The translations under genes and the position numbers were made by a program. A DNA stretch of 64,000 bases, taken from assembly GCA_034336665.1 (NCBI GenBank), contig JAPFBE010000036.1, positions 806,001 through 870,000 on the forward strand, read 5' to 3'. Below the pieces are notes generated by a model. The model did no database searches. It was not told the origin of the DNA and saw only the letters and a program-made list of their open reading frames with translations. Each line of letters begins with the position of its first letter. Within the stretch, counting starts at the first letter, position 1. The DNA is from Luscinia megarhynchos. Lineage: Eukaryota; Chordata; Aves; Passeriformes; Turdidae. Shown piece by piece: positions 35,189 to 46,227 of this stretch.

Positions 35189-36463
35189 GTACGAATTCTC
35201 CAGTATGTGGATGATCTATTAATATTGGTTGAGGAACAGAGCCAGGTCAGAGTAACCAGTATTAGACTCCTAAACTTCTTAGGGGCAAAGGGCCTAAAGC
35301 TGTCCTGAGGCAAATTACAAATTTTTGAATCAGAAGTCACCTACCTCAGCCACATTATTGGAAAAAAGTATAAGAAATTAAGCCCAGAAAGAATCTCCAG
35401 CATCCTACCTATACTACCACCTAAAACTAAAAAGGATATAAAGAAACTCTTGGGCCTTTTTGGGTACTGCAAACTGTGGCTAAATAAGTATTCCCAAAGT
35501 GTCAAGTTTCTCCATGATAAGTTAGTAGATCCTGAATCTGTAAATTGGACAGTTGAAGATGAGGAACAGTTAAAGGATCTAAAGGAAAAGTTATCTTCAG
35601 CACCTGTTCTAAGCTTGCCCAATCTCAAAAAAGAATTTGATTTATTTACTAATACAGAAGGAGGAATTGCCTATGGGGTGTTAACCCAAGATTGGGGGGG
35701 TTGTCAAAAGCCAATAGCATACCTCTCAAAGCTATTAGACCCGGTGGCTAAAGGTTGGCCCACATGTCTTCAGGCAATTGCTGCTGCAGCTATTTTAATA
35801 GAAGATACTAAAAAATTAACTCTACAAGGAAAAATCAGAGTCCATACACCACACGACATTAAAACAATCTTAAGTCAAGGAGCTCAGCAGTGGTTGACAG
35901 ATGCGAGAATATTAAAATATGAAATAATACTAATGAATACTGACACTCTAGAATTGGTCACCTTCAAAAGTATAAATCCAGCCCAGTTCCTCTCTGGAGA
36001 ACCTTTACAGGAGTTAGAACATAACTGTTTAGAACTTATAAATTTGCAAACTAAAGTAAGGGAAGACCTAGAGAGTACACCGCTGCTGTATGGGAAGGTA
36101 TCCTTTATTGATGGGTCCTCTAGAGTAATAGATGGAAAGAGGGCCTCGGGATATGCTGTTGTCACAGTAACAGAAAGCAAAAACATGGAAACCTTAGAGA
36201 AAGGAAAATTGCCTTCTGACAGGACTGCTCAATGTTGTGAGATCTATGCCCTAAAAAGAGGATTAGATTTGCTAGAAGGAGAACAAGGAACTATTTATAC
36301 TGACTCGAGATACGCGTTTGGGATAGTCCACACGTTTGGAAAAATCTGGGAAGAGCGTGGGTATTTAAACTCAAAGGGAAAAGATTTGGCACATAAAGAA
36401 TTAATAAAGTCAGTATTAGAATCCCTACTTAAACCAGCAGAAATAACAGTAGTTCATATATGA
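35189..36463 (+). pseudogene. pol: Pol remnant: RT active site to RNase H
   Basis: The RT begins just upstream of its catalytic YVDD (LQYVDDLLILVEE, near 35202), so the fingers and most of the palm are deleted. The same frame continues through connection and RNase H. An in-frame TGA lies at 35306-35308 and another at 36461-36463. RNase H residues are visible (SFIDGSSRV near 36110, IYTDSRYAFG near 36295). The frame is shared with the upstream capsid part, which makes an accidental 374-codon gag-RT fusion frame at 34184-35308. Confidence 0.85.
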
Positions 36464-37804
36464 GGACACCAAAAGGGAGATACCTTTGAAGGAAGAGGTA
36501 ATCAATTGGCTGATCAAATGGCTAAGGAAGCCACCTTAAGTTTGGGGAAGCCTGTGAAAATTCTTAAATTAGATGAAGCACCAAGAGAAACAGAAAAGAA
36601 GGAGCCCACATTCAGTGAAAAGGAGTTAAAAGTGATAAAAGAATTAAAAATGCATCAAGGGAACCAAGGGGAATGGTTAATGCCTGATGGGCGCAGGTTT
36701 TTAAATAAAGCCCTAGCTGGGAAAATGCTATTGGAAATACACGAATTAACCCATTGGGAAATTCAGGGGCTATGTGACCACTTTCTCAGGGAAAATATCT
36801 GTATTGGAATATATGATTTAGCAAAGGCAATAACAAAAAGATGCCTAATTTGTCAAAAAGTAAATCAGAAAGTAATGAGAAAGACCGAACCTGGGGGAAG
36901 AGAGCTAGCCGTAAGGCGGTTCCAAAATATCCAAATAGACTTCATTGAAATGCCCCCAGTTCAAAAGTACAAACATTTATTAGTCGTGGTAGATCACCTC
37001 ACCCATTGGGTAGAAGCTTTCCCAACAGTGAAAGAAACAGCAGATGTGGTCATAAAAATAATCCTAGAACAAATTATTCCCTGGTATGGCTTAGTTAACA
37101 ACATTGATTCTGATAGAGGCCCACAATTAACCTCCTAAATTCTACACAGGGTCATTGAGGCACTGGGGATGAAATGGAGGCTACATACTCCATGGCACCC
37201 CCAGAGCTCTGGAAGAGTAGAAAGAATGAACAAAACTTTGAAGAATGTGTTAACTAAATTAATTGAAGAAACGCAAATGAGTTGGCTCAGTTGTTTACCC
37301 CTTGCCCTTTTATGTATCTGGACAAGACCTCGTTCTGACATGGGGGTTTCCCCTTATGAAATGATGTTTAGGCTCCCCTTTCTAATAACTCCCTTTAGCT
37401 CAGGGGATTATTTAGAAGGGGAAGCTGCCACCCAAGAATATTTAAAAGCCATTGGGAAAACATTAGAGGGTCTCAGAAAAAAAGGATATCTTCCTCAGAC
37501 CTCTCCCCTCGACACAGATGCTCACCAGATTAGCCCAGGGGATTGGGTTCTTATTAAATCTTGGAACAACACTCCCTTAACTCCTAAATTTGAAGGTCGC
37601 TTCCAGGTACTACTGACTACACACACTGCGATGCGGACTCAGGAACGAGGCTGGACACACATCTCCCGGATTAAGGGACCAATTTCACCTCCCAGCAGTG
37701 AACTAGATCCGGTAACACCACCGCCAGATGCTTCTAAATGGACTGCTATCCAAGACCCCAAAAACCTCAGAATCACTTTAAAAAGGAAACCAAAAGACAG
37801 TTAA
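36464..37804 (+). pseudogene. pol: Pol remnant: integrase
   Basis: Continues in the same frame after the TGA at 36461. A His-His-Cys-Cys zinc module is visible (HELTHWEIQ to CLICQK, 36750-36860). The core shows the first catalytic Asp (IQIDFIEM), a second Asp (NNIDSDRGPQLTS) and the Glu region (SSGRVERMNKT near 37205). A TAA at 37136-37138 cuts the core between the second Asp and the Glu. The C-terminal domain ends at TAA 37802-37804. The ERV-K insertion lies about 160 bp beyond. Confidence 0.85.
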
Positions 37805-37961
37805 GGATGCCTATGAAAAAACTAACTGAATAGTTTCTTTATATGAAAGTTCGTGCGCAAGTGTTATGTTCCTACTTGGTTTGATATTTGTTGCTGTTGT
37901 TTTGGTGGTTTAAAGTTAAAAATCACAAAAGTTAGCTAAGTTGAGTATAATTGTTGAATAT

Positions 37962-38411
37962 TGTATAAATTGTTACTCCCCCTAAAGTATACTCCTGGAA
38001 TTCAATCCCATAATACTAAATGCCTGGAAACAAGACTCCCTTTCCCTTTTCGAAAACCCTGTTATCTCTTAGGATTTTTACTGGCTCTTAAAGTCACAAG
38101 TTTATTGGTTCTTTTCTTACTTAGAATTTTAAGATAATTGGTTAGTTTGTAAGTTGTAGTTCTTATTGGTGGAAAATTCAATCCCTTGAAAACCTATATA
38201 AACTCTTCGTTATCTGATGTAATTAGACCGTTGTTAGCATTTTCCCTTCGGAGACAATAAAGCTATCTTCGGAATCTGTGCTGCACGGTCTCAGCCTTTC
38301 GATACTTCGCTAGTGAGTAGCTGTGGGTTTAACAGCCAGAGTTCAGAAATATTTGGACTCAGGGCTGCAGAACCCGAAGTTGGAAAGCCTCCAACTTTAA
38401 AAACAGCTACA
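37962..38411 (+). repeat. 5' LTR of the ERV-K provirus
   Basis: Begins TGTATAAATTGTTACTCCCC and ends TTAAAAACAGCTACA. TATATAA lies at 38195-38201 and the poly(A) signal AATAAA at 38256-38261, giving a normal U3-R-U5 layout. Confidence 0.9.
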
Positions 38412-38413
38412 TT

Positions 38414-38431
38414 TGGTGCTCCGAACGGTTC
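38414..38431 (+). promoter_or_regulatory. Presumed primer binding site, tRNA not identified
   Basis: TGGTGCTCCGAACGGTTC starts two bases after the 5' LTR, in the right place and with the TGG that pairs to a tRNA CCA end. It does not match the lysine or proline primer sites recalled. Confidence 0.5.
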
Positions 38432-38835
38432 TTGGCACCTTCTCAGGATCCGGTGAGCAGTTTCCCTCTTCTGCCTTCGAAGCGCTGAACCGTCTGGTGG
38501 TGTAAAGTCTTTGTTTTATAAAGACCTGCACCAAAACCAGCACTGTCCAACACCCCCGGAGACCGGCCCGGGACTGGGCCTCGCTAGAAAGCCGTCAGCA
38601 ACTCGACCTTTCAGCTAACACTGGGTGAGCACTTAGCCTTTCAAAGCGCACGTTTTCTTTATAAGGTCAAAAAGCTGTTTTGAGGTTTTTTTTGGGTTTT
38701 TTTTCATTTTTTTTTGCTGACGAACCACGGAGTTCCGTGGGTGGTTTGCTCACCAAACCCTCTTTAACACCCACGGAGAAAGGTTTTTATTCCCAAATTT
38801 TCCTTGTCTTATCTACTAATAATTTTAAGTTTTAA

Positions 38836-41253
38836 AAAAATTCCTTTTCTAAGTCTACCTTAAAATCCTTTGTTAAATTTATATTTCTTCATTTTCCTGA
38901 TACTAATTCTCATTCTGTGGCGTCAGCAGACTTTTGGGATGCCTTGGGAACCCACATTTATTCCTTACAAACGCAAGAACAGTTTCATGCAACGCGATTT
39001 ATGCCTTTATTTCACCAAATTATAAAAGCCCGCCGTTTAGCCACCCCTCCCTCCCCTCATCCTTTCCCCAAACTGCCGTTAACCCTGTCCCCTGATCCTG
39101 GCAGAGCCGCAAACCACCCCCCTCACTTTCCCCACTGCAGCGCGTGAAACCCACGCGCCAGGGTTCCCCGCCACTGCCTCTGAGACGCGCGCAGGTCCAT
39201 ACGCCCCTCCTCTCCCGCGCCGGCCCCTCCCATGTCCCTGTGCGCCGACAGCACGGCGGCTGGCCCCCAGCCTCCGTTTCCCCTTGGAGCGCCGTCCCAT
39301 TCCACTGCGCGAGTGCCACCAATTCCCCCACGCGTACAGCCGCGCGGGACTGAAGTGTGGGAGCCGCGGAGCGCCCCTCCCCCCGCCATCCCCGCAGCTG
39401 CCCTGGAGCGCGCCCCTGCCACCGCCTCAGCCGAACGAGATCCCCCCAGCGCTCCCGGATCCCCTTGACGCCACGTGGGCGCCACCGCCGCCTCCCCCAC
39501 CCAGCATGGTGCAGCCGCTGCCGCCATTACTCCCTAACCAGGAGCCGCAGCCTCCCCCCGTGTCCCTGCCAGCACAGGCGCCGCCATTGTCAGCCCTCGC
39601 GCATTGCCCCTTGACTTCACATACCATGCTAAGCGTCTCTCTCCTCCCCCAATCCCTTTTCCACAGCAGTCCCTTTGTTCCAACCCCAGCCTTACCTCCC
39701 CTTCATTTCACCTTTACCCGCACCCTACAGCTCACCCCACTCCCCGCATACAGTTCCCTCCAAAGCCTCTGGTAATCTCTCACTCCTTACGGTCGCCACG
39801 GAAACCACATTCCACCAGCATTCTAGCTTCCCCACCCCCCACTACCCACCCCCATCCCCCGCCCGCTTCCCTCACCCCTGCCATGCCTCCATTTCTAATG
39901 CACTGCTGCCACCGTGTGGCGAAACCGTGTAATGCACCCAGCCGAGCCATCCCCAAACCTCACCGCCCTCCCCACCCCCTGCCCCCCTCTTCCAGCCGTG
40001 CGCTTCCCTGTCTGCCTCCGCACCCCTCACCCACACCCTCCCTTCTCATTCTAAAAAACACAGCAGATGACGAAGGTACTCTACGTCTTCTGATGACACA
40101 TTCTTATAATTCAGAAAATAAACAAGACCCCTGGAACAATGTTAAGCTATTAGCCACACAAAGTGGTGATTGGCAAATAGCTCAAAGAATTTCTGCCTTT
40201 CCTGTAACATATAAAGCAGGCCGCAGAGGAGGTGCCACAAATAATGCTCAATGGGAAGCCTTTTATTCAAAACAATTAACTGAATTATCTAAAATTGCTA
40301 AAGAAAATGGGAGAAGTACCCAAATTTAAAAAAAATTTTTAGAGGCAATTTTTTCAGCATATGTGTTGGTACCACATGATCTAAAAAATTTAGCACAATG
40401 CCTTTTATCGCCTGCTGAATATATGTTATTTGAAAGACATTGGAAGAAAAACCAGAAAACATTATCTGATAATTATGCAAGAGATGCAAATCGCCCAAAT
40501 TTCACCGTAGAACAATTGGCTGGAGAAGGCAATTTTTCAAGGCCTTCAGACCAAGCAAACACCTTGCCCAGAGACACATTGCAAGACATAGCCAATGCAG
40601 CAAAAACATCCATACTCCTCACACCTGATGACTCCACCCCTACCATGCATTTTTCCAATATCAAACAAAAAAGAAATGAAACTCTTATTAAATTTGTAGA
40701 CAGGCTGAAAGATGCTCTGGAAAAACAAATATAGAGCGCAGAGGCACGAAAAGAACTGTTATGCAAACTTGCTATGAGCAATGCAATTGAACAGTGTAAA
40801 ACCATTTTAAAGTCCTTGCCTCTCGACACAGAGCCCACCATTGAACAAATAGTAAAAGCCTGCACACGCCACATGTGCACTGAAAACACAGTAGTCCAGG
40901 CAGTGGCCAAAGGCATTGCTGAAGGAGTCACAGGAGCCTTTGCAGCAGTGACATCCAAAGAAAATGCCGGATGCTTCTACTGTGGGGAACTTGGACATTT
41001 TGTAAAAAATTGCCCAGAAAAGCCACAAATTCAACACCTCCCCAGCCATCATCATCAGCCCCAAAAACAGCAAAAGCACCTGCAGAATCCAAAAAACTGC
41101 CAGTGCAGCGCAGGAATGGCACCGCGCCAGAACAACAAATCAAAAGCCATCTCCCGCACTGTCCCCCCTATGAAAATCAGTCAAATTCCGGAACGTATCA
41201 AGATGGTCCAACACACGCCCAGATTTCGGTGGGAGCCCAACGCGAGCTGGTAA
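38836..41253 (+). pseudogene. gag: ERV-K gag remnant
   Basis: No ATG start was found; the frame is open from 38836. The matrix-like part (FWDALGTHIYSLQTQEQFHA) runs to a TGA at 39145. A Pro-rich, C-rich section (39150-40060) is scrambled across frames. The original frame resumes with capsid (GDWQIAQRISAFPVTY near 40170) and has stops at 40327 and 40732. A major-homology-like segment (KRNETLIKFVDRLKDALE) lies near 40670. Nucleocapsid has one clear CCHC knuckle (CFYCGELGHFVKNC, 40975-41016). All in-phase parts share one frame, so the losses are point changes except in the Pro-rich part. Confidence 0.85.
41091..41097 (+). promoter_or_regulatory. Gag-pro -1 frameshift slippery site AAAAAAC
   Basis: AAAAAAC lies exactly in the X_XXY_YYZ phase of the gag frame (A|AAA|AAC), just after the nucleocapsid knuckle, and pro is in the -1 frame. 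A AAA AAC is a known betaretroviral gag-pro shift site. A GC-rich segment (GGCACCGCGCC, near 41116) follows and could form the stimulatory structure. Confidence 0.7.
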
Positions 41254-41768
41254 ATTCCTTGCCTTACAACTTCACAAACAGCAATTTTTACTGTGTTCCT
41301 ACAGGAAAACGCGGACCACCAGGTGGCCCTTGGGACATTCTTATTTTTGGTGATACTATACACAGCCCAAAGCAAATTTTTGTTTTGCCAGAAATTCAGA
41401 CTGTTCAATCTGGACAAGAAATCTTTGTCCAGCTTCGCTGCACAGACACGCCTTTTTTTTTTCCACAGGGCACACCAATTGCGCAAGCCTTCCTGCTTCC
41501 GAAAAACTACAACGAACAGATCCCTCTCAACCCTACTGTGCTGTGGGTGCAAATCATGGGATCCCAAGAACCCATCATTGAATGCAACATCCTCTGCAAA
41601 GGTGAGAGAATCCTCAGACGAGGAATGATAGACACCAGAGCTGATGTCACCATCATTGCCTGCTCAGAATGGCCATCCAACTGGGACCTGCAACCGGTAG
41701 CTGGCATGATTTCTGTAATTGGTGGCGTCACTGTGTCCATGCAAAGCACAAACAACGTGGTCATCTAA
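41098..41768 (+). pseudogene. pro: ERV-K pro (protease with upstream dUTPase-like segment)
   Basis: The -1 frame relative to gag is open to TAA at 41766-41768. The first ~150 codons hold a segment (GGPWDILIFGDTIHSP, then FFFPQGTPIAQAFLLP) resembling the dUTPase-like region that precedes protease in betaretroviruses; this is tentative. The protease active site reads MIDTRADVTII, with Arg where the aspartic-protease family has Gly (DTG/DSG). That should abolish catalysis. The frame itself is otherwise open, so this copy was damaged by a point change. Confidence 0.75.
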
Positions 41769-41827
41769 GGGCCTGAAAGCAAGTTGGCAACTGTCTGCCC
41801 GTTCGTAGTCAGAGCCCTCATCACCCT

Positions 41828-44479
41828 GTGGGGCAGGGATGTTCTATCCCAATGGGGAGTGTCCCTTCGAGTCCAATGCCGAGATTTCTGATTGGGGCCA
41901 CTGAAGAGCGCGCTCTCCCACCGGCCCCAAAGCTCACATGGAAAAGTGACAACCCCCAGTGGGTTGAGCAGTGGTCCCTGTCAAAAGTCAAACTGCACGC
42001 ACTGCATGCCTGGGTAGAAAAGCAACTTGCCAAAGGCCACATCACTGAAACCACAAGCCCCTGGAACACTCCTGTCTTCATCCTGCAAAAACCTGGAACA
42101 AACAGATGGAGGCTTCTACAAGACCTTTGCAAAATTAATGACGTCATTGAAAATATGGGACCCCTTCAGCCTGGCATGCCTTCTCCATCAATGCTGCCTC
42201 GAAACTGGACACTTGCTGTCATTGACATCAAAGACTGCTTTTTCAGCATCACACTGCACCCTGAAGACGCCCCACGTTTTGCTTTCTTGGTTCCCTCTCT
42301 CAACAAAGAAGCTCCCCTCAAAAGGTAACACTGGCTTTTCCTTCCTCAAAGACTCAAAAACTCTCCCACCATATGCCAATGGTATGTGGCTCACAGTCTT
42401 TCCCCTGTTCGAGGCTCATTTCCAGATGCCATAATTTATCACTACATGGATGATATTTTAGTTTGTGCCTCAGAAAAGACTTACTTTGACAAAGCAGTAA
42501 AAGCAACCATTGAAACCATGGAAAAAGCCAGATTTGAAATCCGTGAAGACAAAGTACAGTACACCAGCCCGTGGAATTACCTTAGACTGCAAATTGGAGA
42601 AAGAACCATCGTACCCCAGCAGCTTCACATCAAAGACAATCCAAAAACCCTAAGAGACTTGCACAGCCTGTGTGGATCCATCAACTGGGTGCGCCTTCTT
42701 CTGGGAATCCCAACAAAACAACTCGCTCCCCTGTTCAACCTTCTTCGTGGAAAAGAAGACCTGAACTCTTCATGCACCATCATGCCAGAAGCTCAACAGG
42801 TCATTGTCAAAGTCCAAGAAGCCCTTTCCTCATGCCAAGCTCATCGGTTTGAACCTGATTTGCCTTTCCAATCTGCCGTCCTGGAAAAAGCCCCTCACTT
42901 TCATGGACTGATTTTCCAATGGGACTCCAAACTCTCAAACCCTTTGCTGATCCTTGAACGGGTCTTCACAAGTAATCAACCCACAAAAACAATCACCACA
43001 TTTCAAGAAATCATAGCACTTCTCATAAAAAAAGCCAGAACTCGTCTCCGCTCCCTGGCAGGGTGTGAGTTCACATGCATATACCTGCCACTGACCACTG
43101 GAAATCTGGAGCATTTGCTTCAAACCAATGAAAACCTCCAAATTGCTCTAGATAGCTATACTAGCCAAATTTCAAATCAATTACCCCAGCATAAGCTTTT
43201 TAATAAAGATGCAATTTTTCATTTAATCCCAAAATTAGTCCAAAGCAGAACCCCCCTCAAAGCTCTAACTGTTTTCACAGACGACTCAGGCTCCTCTCAC
43301 AAGTCAGGTATGACTTGGAAAAACCCCAAAACCAAAAATTGGGAATCAGATATTCAAATAGTGGAGGGATCTCCACAAATTGCAGATCTAGCAGCCGTTG
43401 TTAGAGCCTTTGAAAAATTCAAAGACAAACCCTTCAATTTGGTCACAGACTCAGCCTATGTAGCCGGTATAGCTATGCAGGCAGAACACGCCTTTCTAAA
43501 AGATGTTCCCAATCCAAAACTGCACCAACTAATTTCTACATTAACATACTTAATTTCTCACAGAAAAGAGCCCTACCACATTGTTCTTGTAAGGTCACAC
43601 ACTGATCTCCCAGGTTTTATTAAGACAGGAAACAGAAGAGCAGATGCTCTAGCCATGCCCATAGAAACTGCAAATGTCCCTGACATCTTTGCTCAGGCAA
43701 AGCTGTTACATGCATTTTTTCATCAAAATGTGCCCGCTCTCATGCGAATGTTAAAACTTGCAAAAGATCAGGCAACAGCCATTGTAGCAATGTGCTCAAG
43801 CTGCCAAACTTACCAAATACCCTCTACGGGTACAGGACTCAATCCCAGAGGCCTGAACAGCTGCCAGCTGTGGCAGACTGACATGACTCACTTCCAATCT
43901 TTTGGGAAGTCCAAATACGTGCACGTGTCAGTTGACACGTTCTCTGGAGCAGTTTTTGCATCAGCACATACAGGAGAAAAGGCCACTCACGCTATCAAGC
44001 ATTTTCTCCCAGCTTTTGCCACTTTGGGAGTTCCACAAAAAATTAAAACTGACAATGGTCCCGCTTATAAATCTCGAGATTTGAAAAAGTTCCTCAGTGA
44101 ATGGGGAATTGAACACACCACTGGCATTGCTGGAAACCCCACAGGACAATCCATCATAGAAAGAACTCATCAAACCCTCAAAAGAGTTTTCAACCAGCAA
44201 CAAACAAACACAAAAATTCTATCTCCAGTTGAAAGACTTTGCAAAGCTCTCTATGTTATCAATTTCCTAAATTGCACAGCTTCAGAACCTGATCCCCCCA
44301 TCCTTTGTCATTTTTCAAACTCCACCCAAGCCAAACTCACTGAAAAACCACCAGTGCTGGTAAAAGACCCAGAAACACACCAAATTTCTGGGCCCTTTCA
44401 ATTGATCACCTGGGGAAGGGGATACGCTTGCGTATCTCTGCCATCTGGGCCAAGATGGTACCCAGGAAAAAACATATAA
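41828..44479 (+). pseudogene. pol: ERV-K pol: RT, RNase H, integrase, nearly intact
   Basis: The frame is again -1 relative to pro. RT blocks are visible (PQWVEQWSL, LAVIDIKDCFFSITLHPED, YHYMDDILVC near 42440). One TAA at 42326-42328 interrupts RT just before the LPQ...NSPT segment; the frame is then open for 697 codons (42386-44479). RNase H has FTDDSGSSH, the DLAAVVRAFE helix, LVTDSAYVAG and the NRRADALA end. Integrase has HAFFHQN with CSSCQTY for the zinc module, then TDMTHFQS, IKTDNGPAYKS and SIIERTHQT supplying the D,D,E residues. This is the best preserved retroviral gene in the window. Confidence 0.9.
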
Positions 44480-44689
44480 CCATATCTGGGCACAGCAAAA
44501 CCTATCCCTTCAAGCACCAGCAAAAATCCTCCTGAATCCAACACAAAACCTCCTCAGAACCAAACCAGCTCTGCATGGAGACGCAGGCGTCGCAGAGCAC
44601 TCACATACCAAAGGAAAAATCGTCCTGTCACTCGACCGGAGACTAAACAAAAAACCAAGCAGCCTTTAGCTGCCTCAAAGAAGCCTTAA
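44480..44689 (+). pseudogene. Open extension of the ERV-K pol frame with an arginine-rich motif
   Basis: After the TAA at 44477 the same frame is open for 69 more codons to TAA 44687-44689. It encodes a Pro/Ser/Asn-rich linker, then SAWRRRRRRALTYQRKNRP (codons from 44570) and a Lys-rich tail ending ASKKP. The TAA may be a mutation within a longer Pol C-terminus. Six consecutive Arg followed by a basic stretch looks like an RNA-binding or nuclear-localisation motif. The function is not known. Confidence 0.5.
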
Positions 44690-44880
44690 GCTGAAATTGT
44701 TTTTTCTTCTGTAGTTTTAGTTTAAAAAATTATTAACCTCTGTTAAGAATTTTTCTAGTTTTTATTATTACTTTTGTTAAAACCCTCAACCCTATACCCA
44801 ATTTTTTGTGTTTAGTGTTAAGAAAAAAGGGGGGGGGAAGGGAAAGGACAAAAATCCTCTCCCTCCTCTCCTCAAAATAA

Positions 44881-46227
44881 TGAATTTTGCTTGTATTTCC
44901 TATCAGAAGCCTCATCCTTGTTCAAAGATGAAAATTATCTTTGTTGATGATGTTTTCACTGCTGCCTGGATGTTCTTCAACATACCTCATGTGGGCTGGA
45001 TGAGCCCACAACCCAACCACAATGTTTGGGTGACTTTAGCAAAGACATTAAAACAAGATAACTTGTGTTTATCCCTAGGCAGCCTTGACAATCCACTTTC
45101 CACATGTTTAGTGGGAATCCCATTCACAGCAGATGAATGGCCCGTTCAAAACTCAGTACTCCTTCGCACCACAGGTAAGAGGCCCAACCCCGTGGACACT
45201 TGAGATGATTGGACAAAAATTTTGCCAAATGCCCTTGAGGAACCCCAAGAATTAGATTTGCTGAGGTCCTCCAAAGCAACATACTGTGTCAAATTTTACA
45301 TTAAAGGCCCAAAGCAAAACATACATGAATTGGATTTGCACAAAAACACATACAGAAAAGACATATCACCCATCAATAAAGCATACAACTATCCAAATTG
45401 GTGTAATTACACTGCTCCCACAATTTCAGAGTTCTCCCTTCATCCCAAGAAACTGCCCAAGGGAATGTTTCTCATCTGTGGTGATCGAGTTTGGGCTGGA
45501 ATCCCCTCTCGTCTTCAAGGGGGACCTTGTAGCCTTGGCAAGCTTTCTACCCTCACCCCCAACATTACCTTATTACACAACTGGAAAAAAGAAATTCAAA
45601 ATGTGAAAAAAGATCCTACACTGAATTTGACGAAAATTGTGACCCCAGAATATACATTTGGAACAGACCCAAAAGATTTGCTGCCTCCCTGTTTTTACCA
45701 TGGGTATCAGCAGCAAAGGCCCTTGGTGGCATTAACCATTTAGGGTGCTGGCTTAGTAAGCAGGCCAACGCTACATCTGCTGCTCTGAGTGACCTTTTGA
45801 AAGATGAAGAAACCATAAGACATGCAACTCTGCAAAATCGAGCAGCAATTGACTTTCTGTTCTCTCTCACGGACACGACTGTGAAGACTTTGAAGGAATG
45901 TGCTGCTTCAACCTGTCTTCCCGCTCCACATCCATTCAAGAAAACATCCAAAAGCTGAAAAACCTCGTGAAAGACCTCAAAACCGAAACCACTCCAGACT
46001 GGGTCAACAACCTTTTTAGCCAATGGGGACTGACAGGATGGGCTTCATACTTGGTGAAAGGAATTGTGTGGACTTTTATTGTTATTCTTGTTGTGCTAGC
46101 TATGTTCTCATGTTTAGTCCAATGTTTTAAGAAAACTGTTAAAGACGCTCTCTTTGTAAATACAGAGAGAGGAATTGTAGAAAATGTTACTCCCCCTAAA
46201 GTATACCCCTGGAATTCTATCCCATAA
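44881..46227 (+). pseudogene. env: ERV-K env remnant, alpharetrovirus-like (gamma-type) envelope
   Basis: The first frame runs from about 44881 (MNFACISYQKPH) with a stop at 45201, then resumes to 45743 with Cys residues, several N-x-S/T sites and LCLSLGSLDNPLSTCLVGIP. Further blocks lie in other frames: a segment near 45810-45870, and from 45870 a frame with a C-x6-CC motif (CEDFEGMCC) followed by the membrane-proximal region and a hydrophobic anchor (WTFIVILVVLAMFSCLV). At least two frameshifts and one stop break it. C-x6-CC in the transmembrane subunit marks gamma-type envelopes, as in gamma- and alpharetroviruses, not the usual ERV-K envelope. Confidence 0.75.

Noticed and set aside
39604..40329. 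241-codon Pro-rich frame as an independent protein
   Set aside because: Its C-terminal part is ERV-K capsid and its frame is the gag frame; the Pro-rich start is decayed gag.
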